Shown here one piece after another: positions 54,211 through 63,572 of a stretch of 64,000 bases of DNA. A program made the position numbers and the translations under genes. Position 1 is the stretch's first letter. Every line of letters begins with the position of its first letter. Source of the DNA: Ch67 sp041395845 (lineage in GTDB: Bacteria > Pseudomonadota > Gammaproteobacteria > Pseudomonadales > Ketobacteraceae); NCBI GenBank assembly GCA_041395845.1, contig JAWKZS010000013.1:39655-103654 (forward strand), written 5' to 3'. Below the pieces are notes generated by a model. The model was not told where the DNA came from, made no database searches, and was given only the letters and a program-made list of their open reading frames with translations.

Positions 54211-54546
54211 TCAGATCAGGCCGTAGGTCTTGAGCTTCTTGCGCAGGGTGCCGCGGTTGAGACCCAGCAGGATGGAGGCCTTGGTCTGGTTGCCGCGGGT
54301 ATATTCCATCACGGTTTCCAGCAGCGGGGCTTCCACTTCGGACAACACCATCTGGTACACGTCGGTAACCGGTTGGCCATCCAGGTGGGCAAAATAGTTG
54401 CGCAGGGCCTTGTAAACGTTGTCACGAATGGTCTGGTTGCCCTGTTCAACCGGGGTTACCAGATGCTGCTTGTACTCGGCGCGATCGGCCGGGGTCGCAT
54501 TGCTGGCAAAGGATTCGTCGTCTTGGAAGTTTTTTGTTTCGTTCAT
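54211..54546 (-). CDS. fis: DNA-binding protein Fis
   Basis: 111 residues (E. coli 98, with a longer N-terminus here). The C-terminal helix-turn-helix ASILLGLNRGTLRKKLKTYG is nearly identical to the family, and EVEAPLLETVMEYTRGNQTK forms the dimer helices. Fis is a nucleoid protein and growth-phase regulator. It overlaps dusB by 4 bases (ATGA), the same gene order as in E. coli and Pseudomonas. Confidence 0.97.
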   Translation of the reverse strand: MNETKNFQDDESFASNATPADRAEYKQHLVTPVEQGNQTIRDNVYKALRNYFAHLDGQPVTDVYQMVLSEVEAPLLETVMEYTRGNQTKASILLGLNRGTLRKKLKTYGLI

Positions 54547-55535
54547 GCCGCCATTACCTCTCCCTCGATTAGTTGCTCAAAGAATTCCTGAGCACTGGCG
54601 AGTTGATCTGCTGGGGTTTCAAGTGAATTGAATACTGCTCTGAATTTTGCTCCCAACGGCAAATGTTGTACATACCAGCCAAGATGTTTTCTTGCGATAC
54701 GCACGCCAAGATACTCGCCGTAATGGTCGTAAAGCCGTTGCAGATGTTCCAGTGTGACCGACTTCACTTCCGTGTGCGCCGGGGGTGGAAGCAGCTCCCC
54801 GGTGTCGAGATGGTGGGCGATTTCCCGAAAAATCCAGGGGTTCCCCTGCGCGGCCCGTCCGATCATGATGCCATCGGCGCCGGTGTAACGCATGACCTGG
54901 GCGGCCTGTTGCGGTGTAGTAATGTCGCCATTGGCAAAGACCGGGATGCTGACAGCGTCCTTGATCTGCGCAATGGTGTCGAATTCCACATCGCCTTCGA
55001 ACCGGCAGGCGCGCGTCCGTCCATGAACTGCCAGGGCCTGAATGCCGCACTCTTCTGCCAGTCGCGCAATCGCAACACCGTTGCGCTGTTCCGGCGACCA
55101 GCCGGTACGGATCTTCAGGGTGACCGGCACATCCACGGCCGTAACCACGGCACTTAAAATGGATCTGACCAGTACTTCATCCTTAAGCAGGGCAGAGCCT
55201 GCGGCTTTCTTGCAGACTTTCTTGGCCGGGCAACCCATATTGATATCAACGATCTGGGCGCCCTGTTCCACGCAGAGGCGGGCGGCTTCAGCCATCATCT
55301 CGGGTTCGGCGCCGGCAATCTGCACCGAGCGTGGTTCCGGTTCATCGTGATGGATCAGGCGCAACTGCGATTTGCGGGATTGCCACAGGCGGCTGTCACT
55401 GGTCAGCATTTCGGCTACCACCATGCCGGCGCCAAGGCGCTTGCAAAGGGTGCGAAATGGCTGATCGGTTACGCCGGCCATGGGGGCCAGAATCACCGGG
55501 CTGCTTAATTGGTAGGGGCCGATGTGCGTTGGCAT
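54543..55535 (-). CDS. dusB: tRNA-dihydrouridine synthase B
   Basis: 330 residues from ATG 55535 (GGAG 5 bases upstream). FMN-dependent reduction of uridines in tRNA. Motifs: PVILAPMAGVTDQPFR, DINMGCPAKKVCKKAAGSAL with the catalytic Cys, AVHGRTR and GADGIMIGRAAQGNPWIF. First gene of dusB-fis. Confidence 0.96.
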   Translation of the reverse strand: MPTHIGPYQLSSPVILAPMAGVTDQPFRTLCKRLGAGMVVAEMLTSDSRLWQSRKSQLRLIHHDEPEPRSVQIAGAEPEMMAEAARLCVEQGAQIVDINMGCPAKKVCKKAAGSALLKDEVLVRSILSAVVTAVDVPVTLKIRTGWSPEQRNGVAIARLAEECGIQALAVHGRTRACRFEGDVEFDTIAQIKDAVSIPVFANGDITTPQQAAQVMRYTGADGIMIGRAAQGNPWIFREIAHHLDTGELLPPPAHTEVKSVTLEHLQRLYDHYGEYLGVRIARKHLGWYVQHLPLGAKFRAVFNSLETPADQLASAQEFFEQLIEGEVMAA

Positions 55536-55610
55536 TCGAACTCCGATCAATAAAACGCCTAATGAATTTCAGCCGTGCTTAAAGATCGAGCCATGATAGC
55601 GGGAAGCGAC

Positions 55611-55644
55611 GCCGGAATAAACAGTCTGTTCCGGCTTTTGTAAA
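55611..55644 (-). promoter_or_regulatory. Possible dusB promoter overlapping a hairpin
   Basis: On the minus strand TTTACA (plus-strand 55639-55644), a 17-base spacer and TTTATT (55616-55621) lie about 80 bases before the start. The same stretch holds the inverted repeat GCCGGAA (55611-55617) / TTCCGGC (55629-55635), followed on the plus strand by TTTT. Confidence 0.4.
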
Positions 55645-55668
55645 ATTATTCGACTAATGGGGTTCCGA

Positions 55669-57321
55669 TCAAGGATTTACCTTCGCTGCGCGGAACTGGA
55701 TCTGGTAGTTGACCGCGTCCCGGCCGGGATCGACGATTTCCAGCGTCAGGTGAATCGGGGTGTCCGGCGGCATCTGCTGCAGATTGACGGCCGGGTCGTG
55801 GATGTATTCCCGGGGCTGGAATTCACGGCTGGCCACCGGATTGCCGTTGACGTCGTCGAAGCTCAGCAACACCGCCGGAAAGGGCTGGGTGAAGCCAGCC
55901 TTGTTCTTGATGATGGCATCGATCACCAGGGCATTCGCCTCGTGGGGGTGGGAGCGCACCACCAGATTGGTGCCGGCAATGGCGTCGAGGTTGACCTGGC
56001 TGGGCACCTGGCAGCCGAGCACACCGCAGGCCTGGTCCAGCAATGGACGCAGCTGCGGATTGCGGGCAACGGTGTCGAGATTGAAATAAAGGTACTGGCC
56101 TGCGAGGGCAAGGATCAGCAGCAGGGCGCCAAGGGCCATCAATACGGTGCGACCGGTATGGCTTTGCGGTTCTTCGTCGGCAAAGTGCAGGGTGCTGATC
56201 TTGATCTGCTGGTTGATGATGTCATCAGCATCCTTGAACAGCTTGGCAGGCTCCACTGCGGTATCACGCAGATCATCCTCCAGGTCGTCCAGATTATCCA
56301 GATCGCGCAGGGCCAGGCTAGGCTCGGCTGCTTCGGTCTTGGGGCTACGGGCCGGTGTTTCCGGTTCATCCAGCAGACGGAAAAATTCCTCGGTCTCGCT
56401 GTTGCGAAGGCTTCTTTCCTTGCCGGCTTCTTTGTCTACCGGCTTTTTCGCCGGCTTGGGTTGCTGCTTCTGCTGGGCTTTGGCCCGTTCCAGGGCTTCG
56501 CGCTTGTCCCGGGCCAGTTCACGGGCGGCGAACGGGCTGGCTGCCTGGGGTTTGGTATTGTCGTCCAGCAGAATCGACAGTCCCTGGGGCTTGGCTTTGG
56601 GGGATGCTTCCTCTTCCAGCTCTTCGAGCATGGCTTTGGCCCAGGATTCGTCGTTGGGGTCGCCGTGTTCGAATTCCTCTTCCTCGATCTCGGTAATGGC
56701 GAAGGGATCATCGCTGGCAAAGCTGCCGAGATTGCGGAACGTGTCGCTCAGATCGTCGCCGGACTTTTTCTTCTTGGCCGGCGCCAGGCGTGGCGCGTCA
56801 TCGTCCAGGCTGAAGGCGTTGTCGGATGAGCTGATGGCGGATTTGCGTTTGTCCGTGTCCATCTCGTCATGGATCAGGCCGTCGTCCTCTTCCTCGATGT
56901 CATCGCCCAGTTCCTTGAGCAGGTCTTCTGCCCAGGATTCATCGGTGCCTTTCTTGGGCTTGCTGACGTCGGTTTCGGCAAGGCCGAATTCGTCGAGGGA
57001 GGACTCGGGTTCGAAGCTCTTGCGGTAATCCTCGCTGAACAGGTCCGCATCCGGACTGTCCATGCTGAACTCGGCCGCGTCATAGGGGTCGAGACCATCC
57101 TCGGATTCGATGTCGAAGGCTTCTTCGATGGGATCAGGCTGGGGTGGGGGCGGCTGACGGATTTCCTCCACCACCGCAGTTTTCACGATGTGCTCGCTGG
57201 CATGAAACACCTGGTAGCAGGCTCCGCAGCGGACGGCTCCGCCGGCAATCTGCAATTGCGCTTGCGTAAGACGAAATGTGGTACCGCAATGGGGGCATTT
57301 GGTGAGCAGGGTTTCTGACAT
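55669..57321 (-). CDS. Zinc-ribbon and DUF3426 protein, membrane-anchored
   Basis: 550 residues. The N-terminus has a CxxC...CxxC zinc ribbon (KCPHCGTTFRLT; VRCGACYQVFHA), as in the MJ0042 finger family. A long acidic, low-complexity middle of about 330 residues (many Asp/Glu/Lys runs such as EEEDDGLIHDEMD) leads to one transmembrane helix (TVLMALGALLLILALAGQYL) and a C-terminal DUF3426 domain (NALVIDAIIKNKAGFTQPFP). Its role is unknown. It lies between prmA and dusB, as in other gammaproteobacteria. Confidence 0.85.
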   Translation of the reverse strand: MSETLLTKCPHCGTTFRLTQAQLQIAGGAVRCGACYQVFHASEHIVKTAVVEEIRQPPPPQPDPIEEAFDIESEDGLDPYDAAEFSMDSPDADLFSEDYRKSFEPESSLDEFGLAETDVSKPKKGTDESWAEDLLKELGDDIEEEDDGLIHDEMDTDKRKSAISSSDNAFSLDDDAPRLAPAKKKKSGDDLSDTFRNLGSFASDDPFAITEIEEEEFEHGDPNDESWAKAMLEELEEEASPKAKPQGLSILLDDNTKPQAASPFAARELARDKREALERAKAQQKQQPKPAKKPVDKEAGKERSLRNSETEEFFRLLDEPETPARSPKTEAAEPSLALRDLDNLDDLEDDLRDTAVEPAKLFKDADDIINQQIKISTLHFADEEPQSHTGRTVLMALGALLLILALAGQYLYFNLDTVARNPQLRPLLDQACGVLGCQVPSQVNLDAIAGTNLVVRSHPHEANALVIDAIIKNKAGFTQPFPAVLLSFDDVNGNPVASREFQPREYIHDPAVNLQQMPPDTPIHLTLEIVDPGRDAVNYQIQFRAAKVNP

Positions 57322-57418
57322 CGAACGCTAAGCCTGTCCTTGTTATCGTCGCGACAATGAATTAAGTGTACACCGTTTATGCGCGCCTGTTGTGCGGCGC
57401 GCACAGTTTTGCAATTTT

Positions 57419-58294
57419 TCAGCGTTTGCGGCCGTACAGGCGAATCCAGTCGTCGGTCTGCAGCGGGGCTTCCATATCGCACCAGTGGGCGTAGGCATCG
57501 CTGACGCTGCCGGCCTGTTCCGCCAGGATACCGGACAGTACGATGTCGCCACCGCTGCGGGTGTGTGCCGACAGTTTGGCCGCCAGCTGGATCAGCGGGC
57601 CGGCCAGGATGTTGGCGAGCATGACGTCGACCTGGACATCCGGTTGCAACTGTTCCGGTGCCAGCACCTCGAGGCGGCCTTCGACGTTGTTGCGGGCAGC
57701 GTTTTCGCGGGTTGCCAGAAGCGCCTGCGGATCGTTGTCGATGCAGATCACTTTCAGCGCCCCGAGCAGGGCGGCGGCGATGGCGAGGATGCCGGAGCCG
57801 CAGCCGAAATCCATCACCACTTTGCCGCTGACATCATGGCCGTCGAGCCACTGCAGACACATGGCTGTGGTGGGGTGAGTGCCGGTGCCAAAGGCCAGGC
57901 CGGGATCGAGCATCATGTTGATGGCGTTCGGGTCTGGCGGTGTCAGCCAGCTGGGGCAGACCCAGAGGCGGGAGCCGAAGGGGATGGGCTTGTAGCTTTT
58001 CATCCATTCCCGCTCCCAGTTTTTGTCTTCGAGGGCTTCGATGCGGATGGGGGTGTCGTGGCCCAGGGCGTTGCGCAGCGCCATTTCCACCAGATCCATG
58101 TCGGTGCTGGCGTCGAACAGGCCGGTATAGGTGACGTCGTCCCAGATCGGGGTGGCGCCCGGTGGTGGTTCGAACAGGGGTTGGTCGGCGCTGTCTTCGA
58201 GGGTGACGGAGACGGCGCCCAGTTCGAGCAGGGTGTCTTCGATGGCGTCGTTATGGGCGCCGGTGCTTTGCAGTTTGAGCTGGATCCAGGGCAT
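57419..58294 (-). CDS. prmA: Ribosomal protein L11 methyltransferase
   Basis: 291 residues (E. coli 293). Trimethylates ribosomal protein L11 with SAM. The N-terminal substrate-binding domain is followed by the SAM motif VMDFGCGSGILAIAAALLGA, ICIDNDPQAL and NILAGPLIQL. Located 69 bases after accC. Confidence 0.95.
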   Translation of the reverse strand: MPWIQLKLQSTGAHNDAIEDTLLELGAVSVTLEDSADQPLFEPPPGATPIWDDVTYTGLFDASTDMDLVEMALRNALGHDTPIRIEALEDKNWEREWMKSYKPIPFGSRLWVCPSWLTPPDPNAINMMLDPGLAFGTGTHPTTAMCLQWLDGHDVSGKVVMDFGCGSGILAIAAALLGALKVICIDNDPQALLATRENAARNNVEGRLEVLAPEQLQPDVQVDVMLANILAGPLIQLAAKLSAHTRSGGDIVLSGILAEQAGSVSDAYAHWCDMEAPLQTDDWIRLYGRKR

Positions 58295-58363
58295 TTGTGA
58301 TCATTCCGCGGTGTACACAGGTCTGCAGTTTACACGATTGCAGACCCGCGCACGGAGGCGAAA

Positions 58364-59710
58364 TCAATGCAGGCCGAGGATCTTCTCCAGATAGTGGATA
58401 TCCACACCGCCCTTGTTGAAGCCGCTGTCACGCATGATCACGTCTTTGTGCAGGTCAATGTTGGTGTTGATGCCTTCCACCAGGATTTCATCCAGTGCAT
58501 TGCGCATGCGCTGCATGGCGATGGCGCGGGATTCGCCCCAGGTGATCAGCTTGCCGATCAGTGAGTCGTAGTTGGGGGGTACCTTGTAGCCACTATAGAC
58601 ATGGGTATCCATGCGCACGCCCAGTCCGCCCGGTGCATGCCAGCGCTGGATGGTGCCGGGGCTGGGGATAAAGGTCTTGGGGTTTTCGGCATTGATACGG
58701 CACTCGATGGAGTGGCCCTTGATCTTCACGTCTTCCTGCTTGATGCGCAGGGGGGCGCCGGCAGCGATCATCAGCTGTTCCTTGATGATATCCACGCCGG
58801 TGACCATTTCTGTCACGGGGTGCTCCACCTGGACCCGGGTGTTCATCTCGATGAAGTAGAAATGTTCGTTTTCATAGAGGAACTCGAAGGTGCCAGCACC
58901 GCGATAGCCGATTTCGACACAGGCGCGGGCGCAACGTTCGCCGACTTCCTTGCGGATGTGTTCGGGAATGCCGGGGGCTGGGGCCTCTTCTACCACCTTC
59001 TGATGACGGCGCTGCAGAGAGCAGTCCCGGTCGCCGAGATAAACGGCGTTGCCTTTGCCATCGGACAAGACCTGGATCTCGACGTGACGGGGCGTGGTGA
59101 GGAATTTTTCCATGTACACCGTGTCGTCGCCGAAAGCGGAACGGGCTTCGGCCCGGGTCAGGCTGACGGATTTGATCAGGTCTTTCTCGTGATGGACCAC
59201 GCGCATGCCACGGCCACCGCCACCGGCAGCGGCTTTGATGATCACCGGGAAGCCAACGTTGCGGCCCATCTTGAGGATTTCGTTGTTGTCGTCGGACAGG
59301 GGGCCGTCGGAGCCGGGTACGCAGGGAACGCCGGATTTCTTCATGGCGTCCTTGGCGGATACCTTGTTGCCCATCAGGCGGATGACATCGGCGGTGGGGC
59401 CGATGAAGATCAGGCCGCTGGCCTCGACCCGTTCGGCGAAGTCGGCATTTTCCGCCAGGAAGCCATAACCCGGGTGGATCGCGGTGGCGCCGGTGATTTC
59501 GGCGGCACTGATGATGGCCGGGATGTTCAGATAGCTTTCGGAGGCCGGTGCCGGGCCGATGCAGACGGCTTCGTCCGCCAGGCGGATATGCATCAGGTCA
59601 CGGTCGGCGGTGGAGTACACCGCCACGGTCTTGATCCCCAGTTCCTTGCACGCGCGCAGCACGCGCAAGGCGATTTCGCCACGATTGGCGATCAGCACTT
59701 TTTCCAACAT
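58364..59710 (-). CDS. accC: Biotin carboxylase subunit of acetyl-CoA carboxylase
   Basis: 448 residues (E. coli 449). ATP-dependent carboxylation of the biotin on AccB, the first step of fatty acid synthesis. LIANRGEIALRVLRACKELG, KAAAGGGGRGMRVVHHEKDL, FIEMNTRVQVEHPVTEMVTG and the C-terminal HKDVIMRDSGFNKGG are typical. Starts 15 bases after accB. Confidence 0.98.
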   Translation of the reverse strand: MLEKVLIANRGEIALRVLRACKELGIKTVAVYSTADRDLMHIRLADEAVCIGPAPASESYLNIPAIISAAEITGATAIHPGYGFLAENADFAERVEASGLIFIGPTADVIRLMGNKVSAKDAMKKSGVPCVPGSDGPLSDDNNEILKMGRNVGFPVIIKAAAGGGGRGMRVVHHEKDLIKSVSLTRAEARSAFGDDTVYMEKFLTTPRHVEIQVLSDGKGNAVYLGDRDCSLQRRHQKVVEEAPAPGIPEHIRKEVGERCARACVEIGYRGAGTFEFLYENEHFYFIEMNTRVQVEHPVTEMVTGVDIIKEQLMIAAGAPLRIKQEDVKIKGHSIECRINAENPKTFIPSPGTIQRWHAPGGLGVRMDTHVYSGYKVPPNYDSLIGKLITWGESRAIAMQRMRNALDEILVEGINTNIDLHKDVIMRDSGFNKGGVDIHYLEKILGLH

Positions 59711-59725
59711 GTGGTAAGCCTTCCG

Positions 59726-60184
59726 TTAGCTGATGACGAACAGTGGCTGGTCGAATTCCACGGGTTCTGCGTTATCCACCAGAATGGCGGTGATGGTGCC
59801 GGACTTGTCGGCCTCGATCTGGTTCATCATCTTCATCGCTTCGACGATGCAGAGGGTTTCACCGGCCTTCACGGATTGACCCACTTCAGCAAACGGCTTG
59901 GAACCGGGTGCTGCGGAGCGGTAGAAGGTGCCGACCATGGGTGATTTGACCTGGTGGCCTGTCGGTACGGACGGCTCTGCCTTGGCTGCCGGTGCAGGGG
60001 CTGCCGCAGGGGCTGCAGCCGGTGCCGGCGCGACAGGAGCGGGCGCCATGTAGTGCTGGATCGGTGCTGCCATGCCGCGGTTGCGGCTGATGCGCACGGA
60101 TTCTTCGCCTTCTTTGATCTCAATTTCGTCGATACCGGATTCTTCGAGCAGTTCAATCAGTTTCTTGACTTTGCGGATGTCCAT
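59726..60184 (-). CDS. accB: Biotin carboxyl carrier protein of acetyl-CoA carboxylase
   Basis: 152 residues (E. coli 156). N-terminal helix (IRKVKKLIELLEESGIDEIE), an Ala/Pro-rich linker (PAAAPAAAPAPAAKAE) and a C-terminal biotinyl domain with VEAMKMMNQIEAD, where Lys118 is biotinylated. Together with accC it forms the usual operon. Forty-one bases after aroQ. Confidence 0.97.
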   Translation of the reverse strand: MDIRKVKKLIELLEESGIDEIEIKEGEESVRISRNRGMAAPIQHYMAPAPVAPAPAAAPAAAPAPAAKAEPSVPTGHQVKSPMVGTFYRSAAPGSKPFAEVGQSVKAGETLCIVEAMKMMNQIEADKSGTITAILVDNAEPVEFDQPLFVIS

Positions 60185-60225
60185 GTTGCCGTCTCTTTTT
60201 CGTTATCGTTTGGATTTTCAGTCGG

Positions 60226-60666
60226 TTACTGGCTGATGCGGCGGATTGCGGCCTGCAGAGCCAGTTCGTAGCCCTGGGCGCCCAGCCCGGCAATGACACC
60301 CACCGCCACATCGGAAAAGTACGAGTGGTGGCGGAAGGTCTCACGGGCGTGAACGTTGGAAAGATGGACCTCGATGAACGGAATCTTCACTCCCAGCAGG
60401 GCATCGCGCAGGGCGATGCTGGTATGGGTGAAGGCGGCGGGATTGATGATGATGAAGGCTACGCCCTGTTCGCCAGCGGCGTGAACGCGCTCGATCAGCT
60501 CGTACTCCCGGTTGCTCTGGAAGCATTCGCACTCATGGCCCTGGCTGCTGGCCAGCTGCTGCAGGTGCTGGTTGATCTGTTCCAGTGTCTGGGTGCCGTA
60601 ATGCCCCGGCTCGCGTTTGCCGAGCAGATTGAGGTTGGGGCCGTTCAGTACCAGCAGTTTTGCCAT
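60226..60666 (-). CDS. aroQ: Type II 3-dehydroquinate dehydratase
   Basis: 146 residues. Third step of the shikimate pathway. The signature LVLNGPNLNLLGKREPGHYG holds the catalytic Tyr, FIIINPAAFTHTS the substrate loop and PFIEVHLSNVHARE the His. The start is the ATG at 60666; an upstream frame to 60729 adds 21 residues that overlap the promoter. First gene of aroQ-accB-accC-prmA. Confidence 0.96.
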   Translation of the reverse strand: MAKLLVLNGPNLNLLGKREPGHYGTQTLEQINQHLQQLASSQGHECECFQSNREYELIERVHAAGEQGVAFIIINPAAFTHTSIALRDALLGVKIPFIEVHLSNVHARETFRHHSYFSDVAVGVIAGLGAQGYELALQAAIRRISQ

Positions 60667-60703
60667 GATGTATTCCGTTCGAAAGAGGATTCCCGAGCCC
60701 CGG

Positions 60704-60709
60704 ATTATA
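60704..60709 (-). promoter_or_regulatory. -10 element of the aroQ-accBC promoter
   Basis: A perfect TATAAT on the minus strand lies 38 bases before the aroQ start. No good -35 stands 16-18 bases upstream. Confidence 0.45.
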
Positions 60710-60835
60710 AACACAGGGTCGAGCACCAATCCCGTGCTTTGTTCCGGTTCTTACATTTATTTACAAGTATGGCGTGACTTGGCGGCACGTTTGCCGAAGT
60801 TGTTGCAAAGTATGTCCACCCGGAATGGCCGCTGG

Positions 60836-62641
60836 TCAGTTGTTGGTGGCGAGCTGGTGGGTGTCCAGATGCTGCAGGAACTGGGGGCGGGACTTGAAAG
60901 CATAAATCCGCGCCGTTGTGATTTCTTGTCCATCCCGGCCAAAAAACAGGATGGCTGGGGGGCCGGGAATATCGAAGCGGCGCAGGATGGCCTGATCTTC
61001 CGGGTTGTTGGTCAGATCAATCTGCAGCCAGCGGTAGCCCTGCAGGCGGGCCTGGACCTCGGGGCGGGAGAAGTTCTCATGTTCCATCTCGATGCAGGCG
61101 GTGCACCAGTCGGCGTAGAAATCCAGTAACACCGGCTGGCCATTGGCCGCGGCATCGGCCAGGGCGGCGTCGAGCTGGGACTGACTGCGCAGGGTGACGA
61201 AGGGGGATGCCGCTTCAGCCGCCACCGGGCCGCTTGCCACCGCAGCCGTGCGGGGAGCGAGTGCGTTGAAGATCATGGCCGCACCAGCCACCAGGGCCAG
61301 CAGGCCAATGCCTTTGAACAGTTTTGCTTTGGGGCTGCTGACAACGTCAAGGGCGCCCAGGTAAAGGCCCGCGAGAATCGCCAGCAGTCCCCAGCCAATG
61401 GCCAGCAGGGACTCCGGCAGCAGGTGTTTGATCAGCCACAGTGCCACCGTCAGCAGCAGGACGCCGAACAGGGCTTTCACGTTGTCCATCCAGCCGCCGG
61501 CTTTGGGCAGCACATTGGCGCCGCTGACACCGATGGCAATCAGGGGGGCGCCCATGCCGAATCCCAGCGCCAGCAGTGATGCGCCGCCCAGCTGCCAGTC
61601 CCCTGTCTTGCCGATATAAAGCAGCGCGCCCGCCAGCGGGGCGGATACACAGGGGGATACGATCAGGGCGGACAGCATGCCGATCATTGCCACACCCAGG
61701 TAGGTGCCGCCTTTCTGTTTCTGGCTGACGGCATTCAAACGATCCCGCAGGAAGGCTGGCAATTGCAGTTCATAGAATCCAAACATCGACAGGGACAGCA
61801 GCACAAACAGGGCGGCAAAGCTGAACAGCACCGTGGGGTTCTGCATGGCCACCGTCAGGTTCTGGCCGCTGAGACCGGCGATGACGCCGGCGATGGCATA
61901 GGTCACCGCCATGCCCAGTACATATATGGACGACAGGATGGCGGCGCGCCCCCGGGACAGATCTGTACCCTGGCCGACAATAATGCTGCTGAGGATGGGG
62001 ATCATCGGCAGCACGCAGGGGGTAAAGGTCAGGCCGATCCCGATCAGGAAAAACATCCCGACAATGGTCAGGAAGCTGCTGCTGGACAGGAAACCTTCCA
62101 GGCTGATGGCGTCATCGGTGTCCAGATCTGTACTTTTTACCACAATGGGCTGGCCGCGATTGTCCACATCTGGACCATGGACCTTGTCTTCCGGATTGGC
62201 ACTGATGGTGGCCGGATCGACCTGGAACATATCTGTATAGGTCTGGGGAATGTAGCAGAGCCCCTTGTCGGCGCAGCCCTGGTAACGGGCATCCACTTCG
62301 ATGAAGCCATCGGGCGTCGACAGCACCGGCACCCGCACATCGACCTGGCCATAGAACACCAGGACGCGGCCGAAGATGGGGTCGTCCTTCCATTTGCCTT
62401 CCTGCTCGTAGCTGGGCTCGCCCAGTTCACCCTTGCTGTTTTCGCTGACATCAAACCCGAACCGGTGCTGGTACAAGTAGTAGCCGTCGGCGATGGTCCA
62501 GGTGTAGTGAATCTGGTTGCCCTGTACCTCGGCGCGCACCTTGAATGCTTCGTGTACCGGCAGGAAGTCATCCTCGGCCCAGGACTGGGTGCTGGTGAGT
62601 AACAGGAGCAGTGGCAGTAATAAACGGATCAGCACGGGCAT
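60836..62641 (-). CDS. dsbD: Thiol:disulfide interchange protein DsbD
   Basis: 601 residues (E. coli 565). Carries electrons from cytoplasmic thioredoxin across the inner membrane to periplasmic isomerases and cytochrome maturation. Signal peptide (LIRLLLPLLLLLTSTQSWAE), periplasmic n-domain with the Cys pair CADKGLC, eight membrane helices with the redox Cys in FTPCVLP and VSPCVSAPL, and a C-terminal thioredoxin domain with DWCTAC. I chose ATG 62641 because the signal peptide follows directly; an upstream frame to 62746 is not needed. Confidence 0.95.
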   Translation of the reverse strand: MPVLIRLLLPLLLLLTSTQSWAEDDFLPVHEAFKVRAEVQGNQIHYTWTIADGYYLYQHRFGFDVSENSKGELGEPSYEQEGKWKDDPIFGRVLVFYGQVDVRVPVLSTPDGFIEVDARYQGCADKGLCYIPQTYTDMFQVDPATISANPEDKVHGPDVDNRGQPIVVKSTDLDTDDAISLEGFLSSSSFLTIVGMFFLIGIGLTFTPCVLPMIPILSSIIVGQGTDLSRGRAAILSSIYVLGMAVTYAIAGVIAGLSGQNLTVAMQNPTVLFSFAALFVLLSLSMFGFYELQLPAFLRDRLNAVSQKQKGGTYLGVAMIGMLSALIVSPCVSAPLAGALLYIGKTGDWQLGGASLLALGFGMGAPLIAIGVSGANVLPKAGGWMDNVKALFGVLLLTVALWLIKHLLPESLLAIGWGLLAILAGLYLGALDVVSSPKAKLFKGIGLLALVAGAAMIFNALAPRTAAVASGPVAAEAASPFVTLRSQSQLDAALADAAANGQPVLLDFYADWCTACIEMEHENFSRPEVQARLQGYRWLQIDLTNNPEDQAILRRFDIPGPPAILFFGRDGQEITTARIYAFKSRPQFLQHLDTHQLATNN

Positions 62642-62789
62642 GAGACAGGTTCCAACCAGTGGGGGCGACAGTTTAACGTTAGATGATGACACCAGCATCG
62701 TGTTTCGGCGCCAACCACCCGGATCCGAATCTGTGAACCGGATCAAGCTGTTGGGTCAGACCCCCAACGGTGCACAAAAATTCCGCTGC

Positions 62790-62795
62790 TATAGT
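62790..62795 (+). promoter_or_regulatory. Possible -10 of lapG
   Basis: TATAGT lies 33 bases before the GTG of the protease gene. No clear -35 is visible. A short TTGGG/CCCAA repeat is just upstream at 62751-62767. Confidence 0.3.
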
Positions 62796-62827
62796 TAAAG
62801 TCACGAAAGACTTTCCCCGGAACCGTC

Positions 62828-63478
62828 GTGAAGCAGGCATTGGCCCGGCACAGGTGGTGGTGGCTGCTGTCCCTGCTGGTATGGGGGGCTGCGCAGGCCG
62901 GCATCCTGGCACTGGATATCAAACACAGAATTGAGGATCAGTACGGACGTGACGGGGTGGCCCGCCTCGAACGCTGGGAAACCCTGGTGTGGGACAATGT
63001 TTATGAATCCACGCCGAACAAGCTGAACCGGGTCAACGACTTCTTCAACCAGCTGCGCTTTGTCTCTGACAGTGACCATTGGCAGCAGGAAGATTACTGG
63101 GCCACGCCGTTTGAGACGCTGGCCAGCAATGGCGGTGACTGCGAGGATTTCGCCATCGCCAAGTATTTCACCCTGCGTCAGTTGGGCATCCCTGCCAGCC
63201 AGCTGCGCATCACCTACGTCAAGGCGTTGCGCCAGAACCAGGCGCACATGGTGCTGACCTTTTATCCCGACGATGACAGTGAGCCGCTGGTATTGGATAT
63301 ACTGGAAAAAGAAGTGCTGCCCGCCTCGCAGCGGACGGATCTGGTGCCGGTTTACACCTTCAATGCGGAAGGTCTGTGGGAAGCCCGTACGCGGGGTCAG
63401 GAGCGGCGCCTGGGTGAAGCCACGGATATCGGCATGTGGCGGGAATTGCAGCTGCGTATGGGCGTAGGTCAACTCTGA
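62828..63478 (+). CDS. lapG: LapG-type calcium-dependent periplasmic cysteine protease
   Basis: 216 residues from a GTG with GGAA upstream. A signal peptide (WWWLLSLLVWGAAQAGI) precedes a bacterial transglutaminase-like fold. Catalytic residues are Cys105 in GGDCEDFAIAK, His140 in QAHMVLTFY and Asp157 in LVLDILEK; the acidic residues flanking the Cys are the calcium-binding site in this family. LapG cleaves the N-terminus of a large surface adhesin to release it and end biofilm attachment. It is followed by lapD, as in Pseudomonas; the adhesin gene is not in the window. Confidence 0.93.
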   Translation: MKQALARHRWWWLLSLLVWGAAQAGILALDIKHRIEDQYGRDGVARLERWETLVWDNVYESTPNKLNRVNDFFNQLRFVSDSDHWQQEDYWATPFETLASNGGDCEDFAIAKYFTLRQLGIPASQLRITYVKALRQNQAHMVLTFYPDDDSEPLVLDILEKEVLPASQRTDLVPVYTFNAEGLWEARTRGQERRLGEATDIGMWRELQLRMGVGQL

Positions 63479-63572
63479 CGTCATTCATTGCTGGCAGGAT
63501 AGGTTGATCGTTGCAGCGGGGGAAGCAGTGCTGCAACCGATCCATATCAGACAAATAAAAAAGGAGTCACCG

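Noticed and set aside
58601..59944. 447-codon plus-strand frame over accC
   Set aside because: Shadow of accC; no start signal and no motif.
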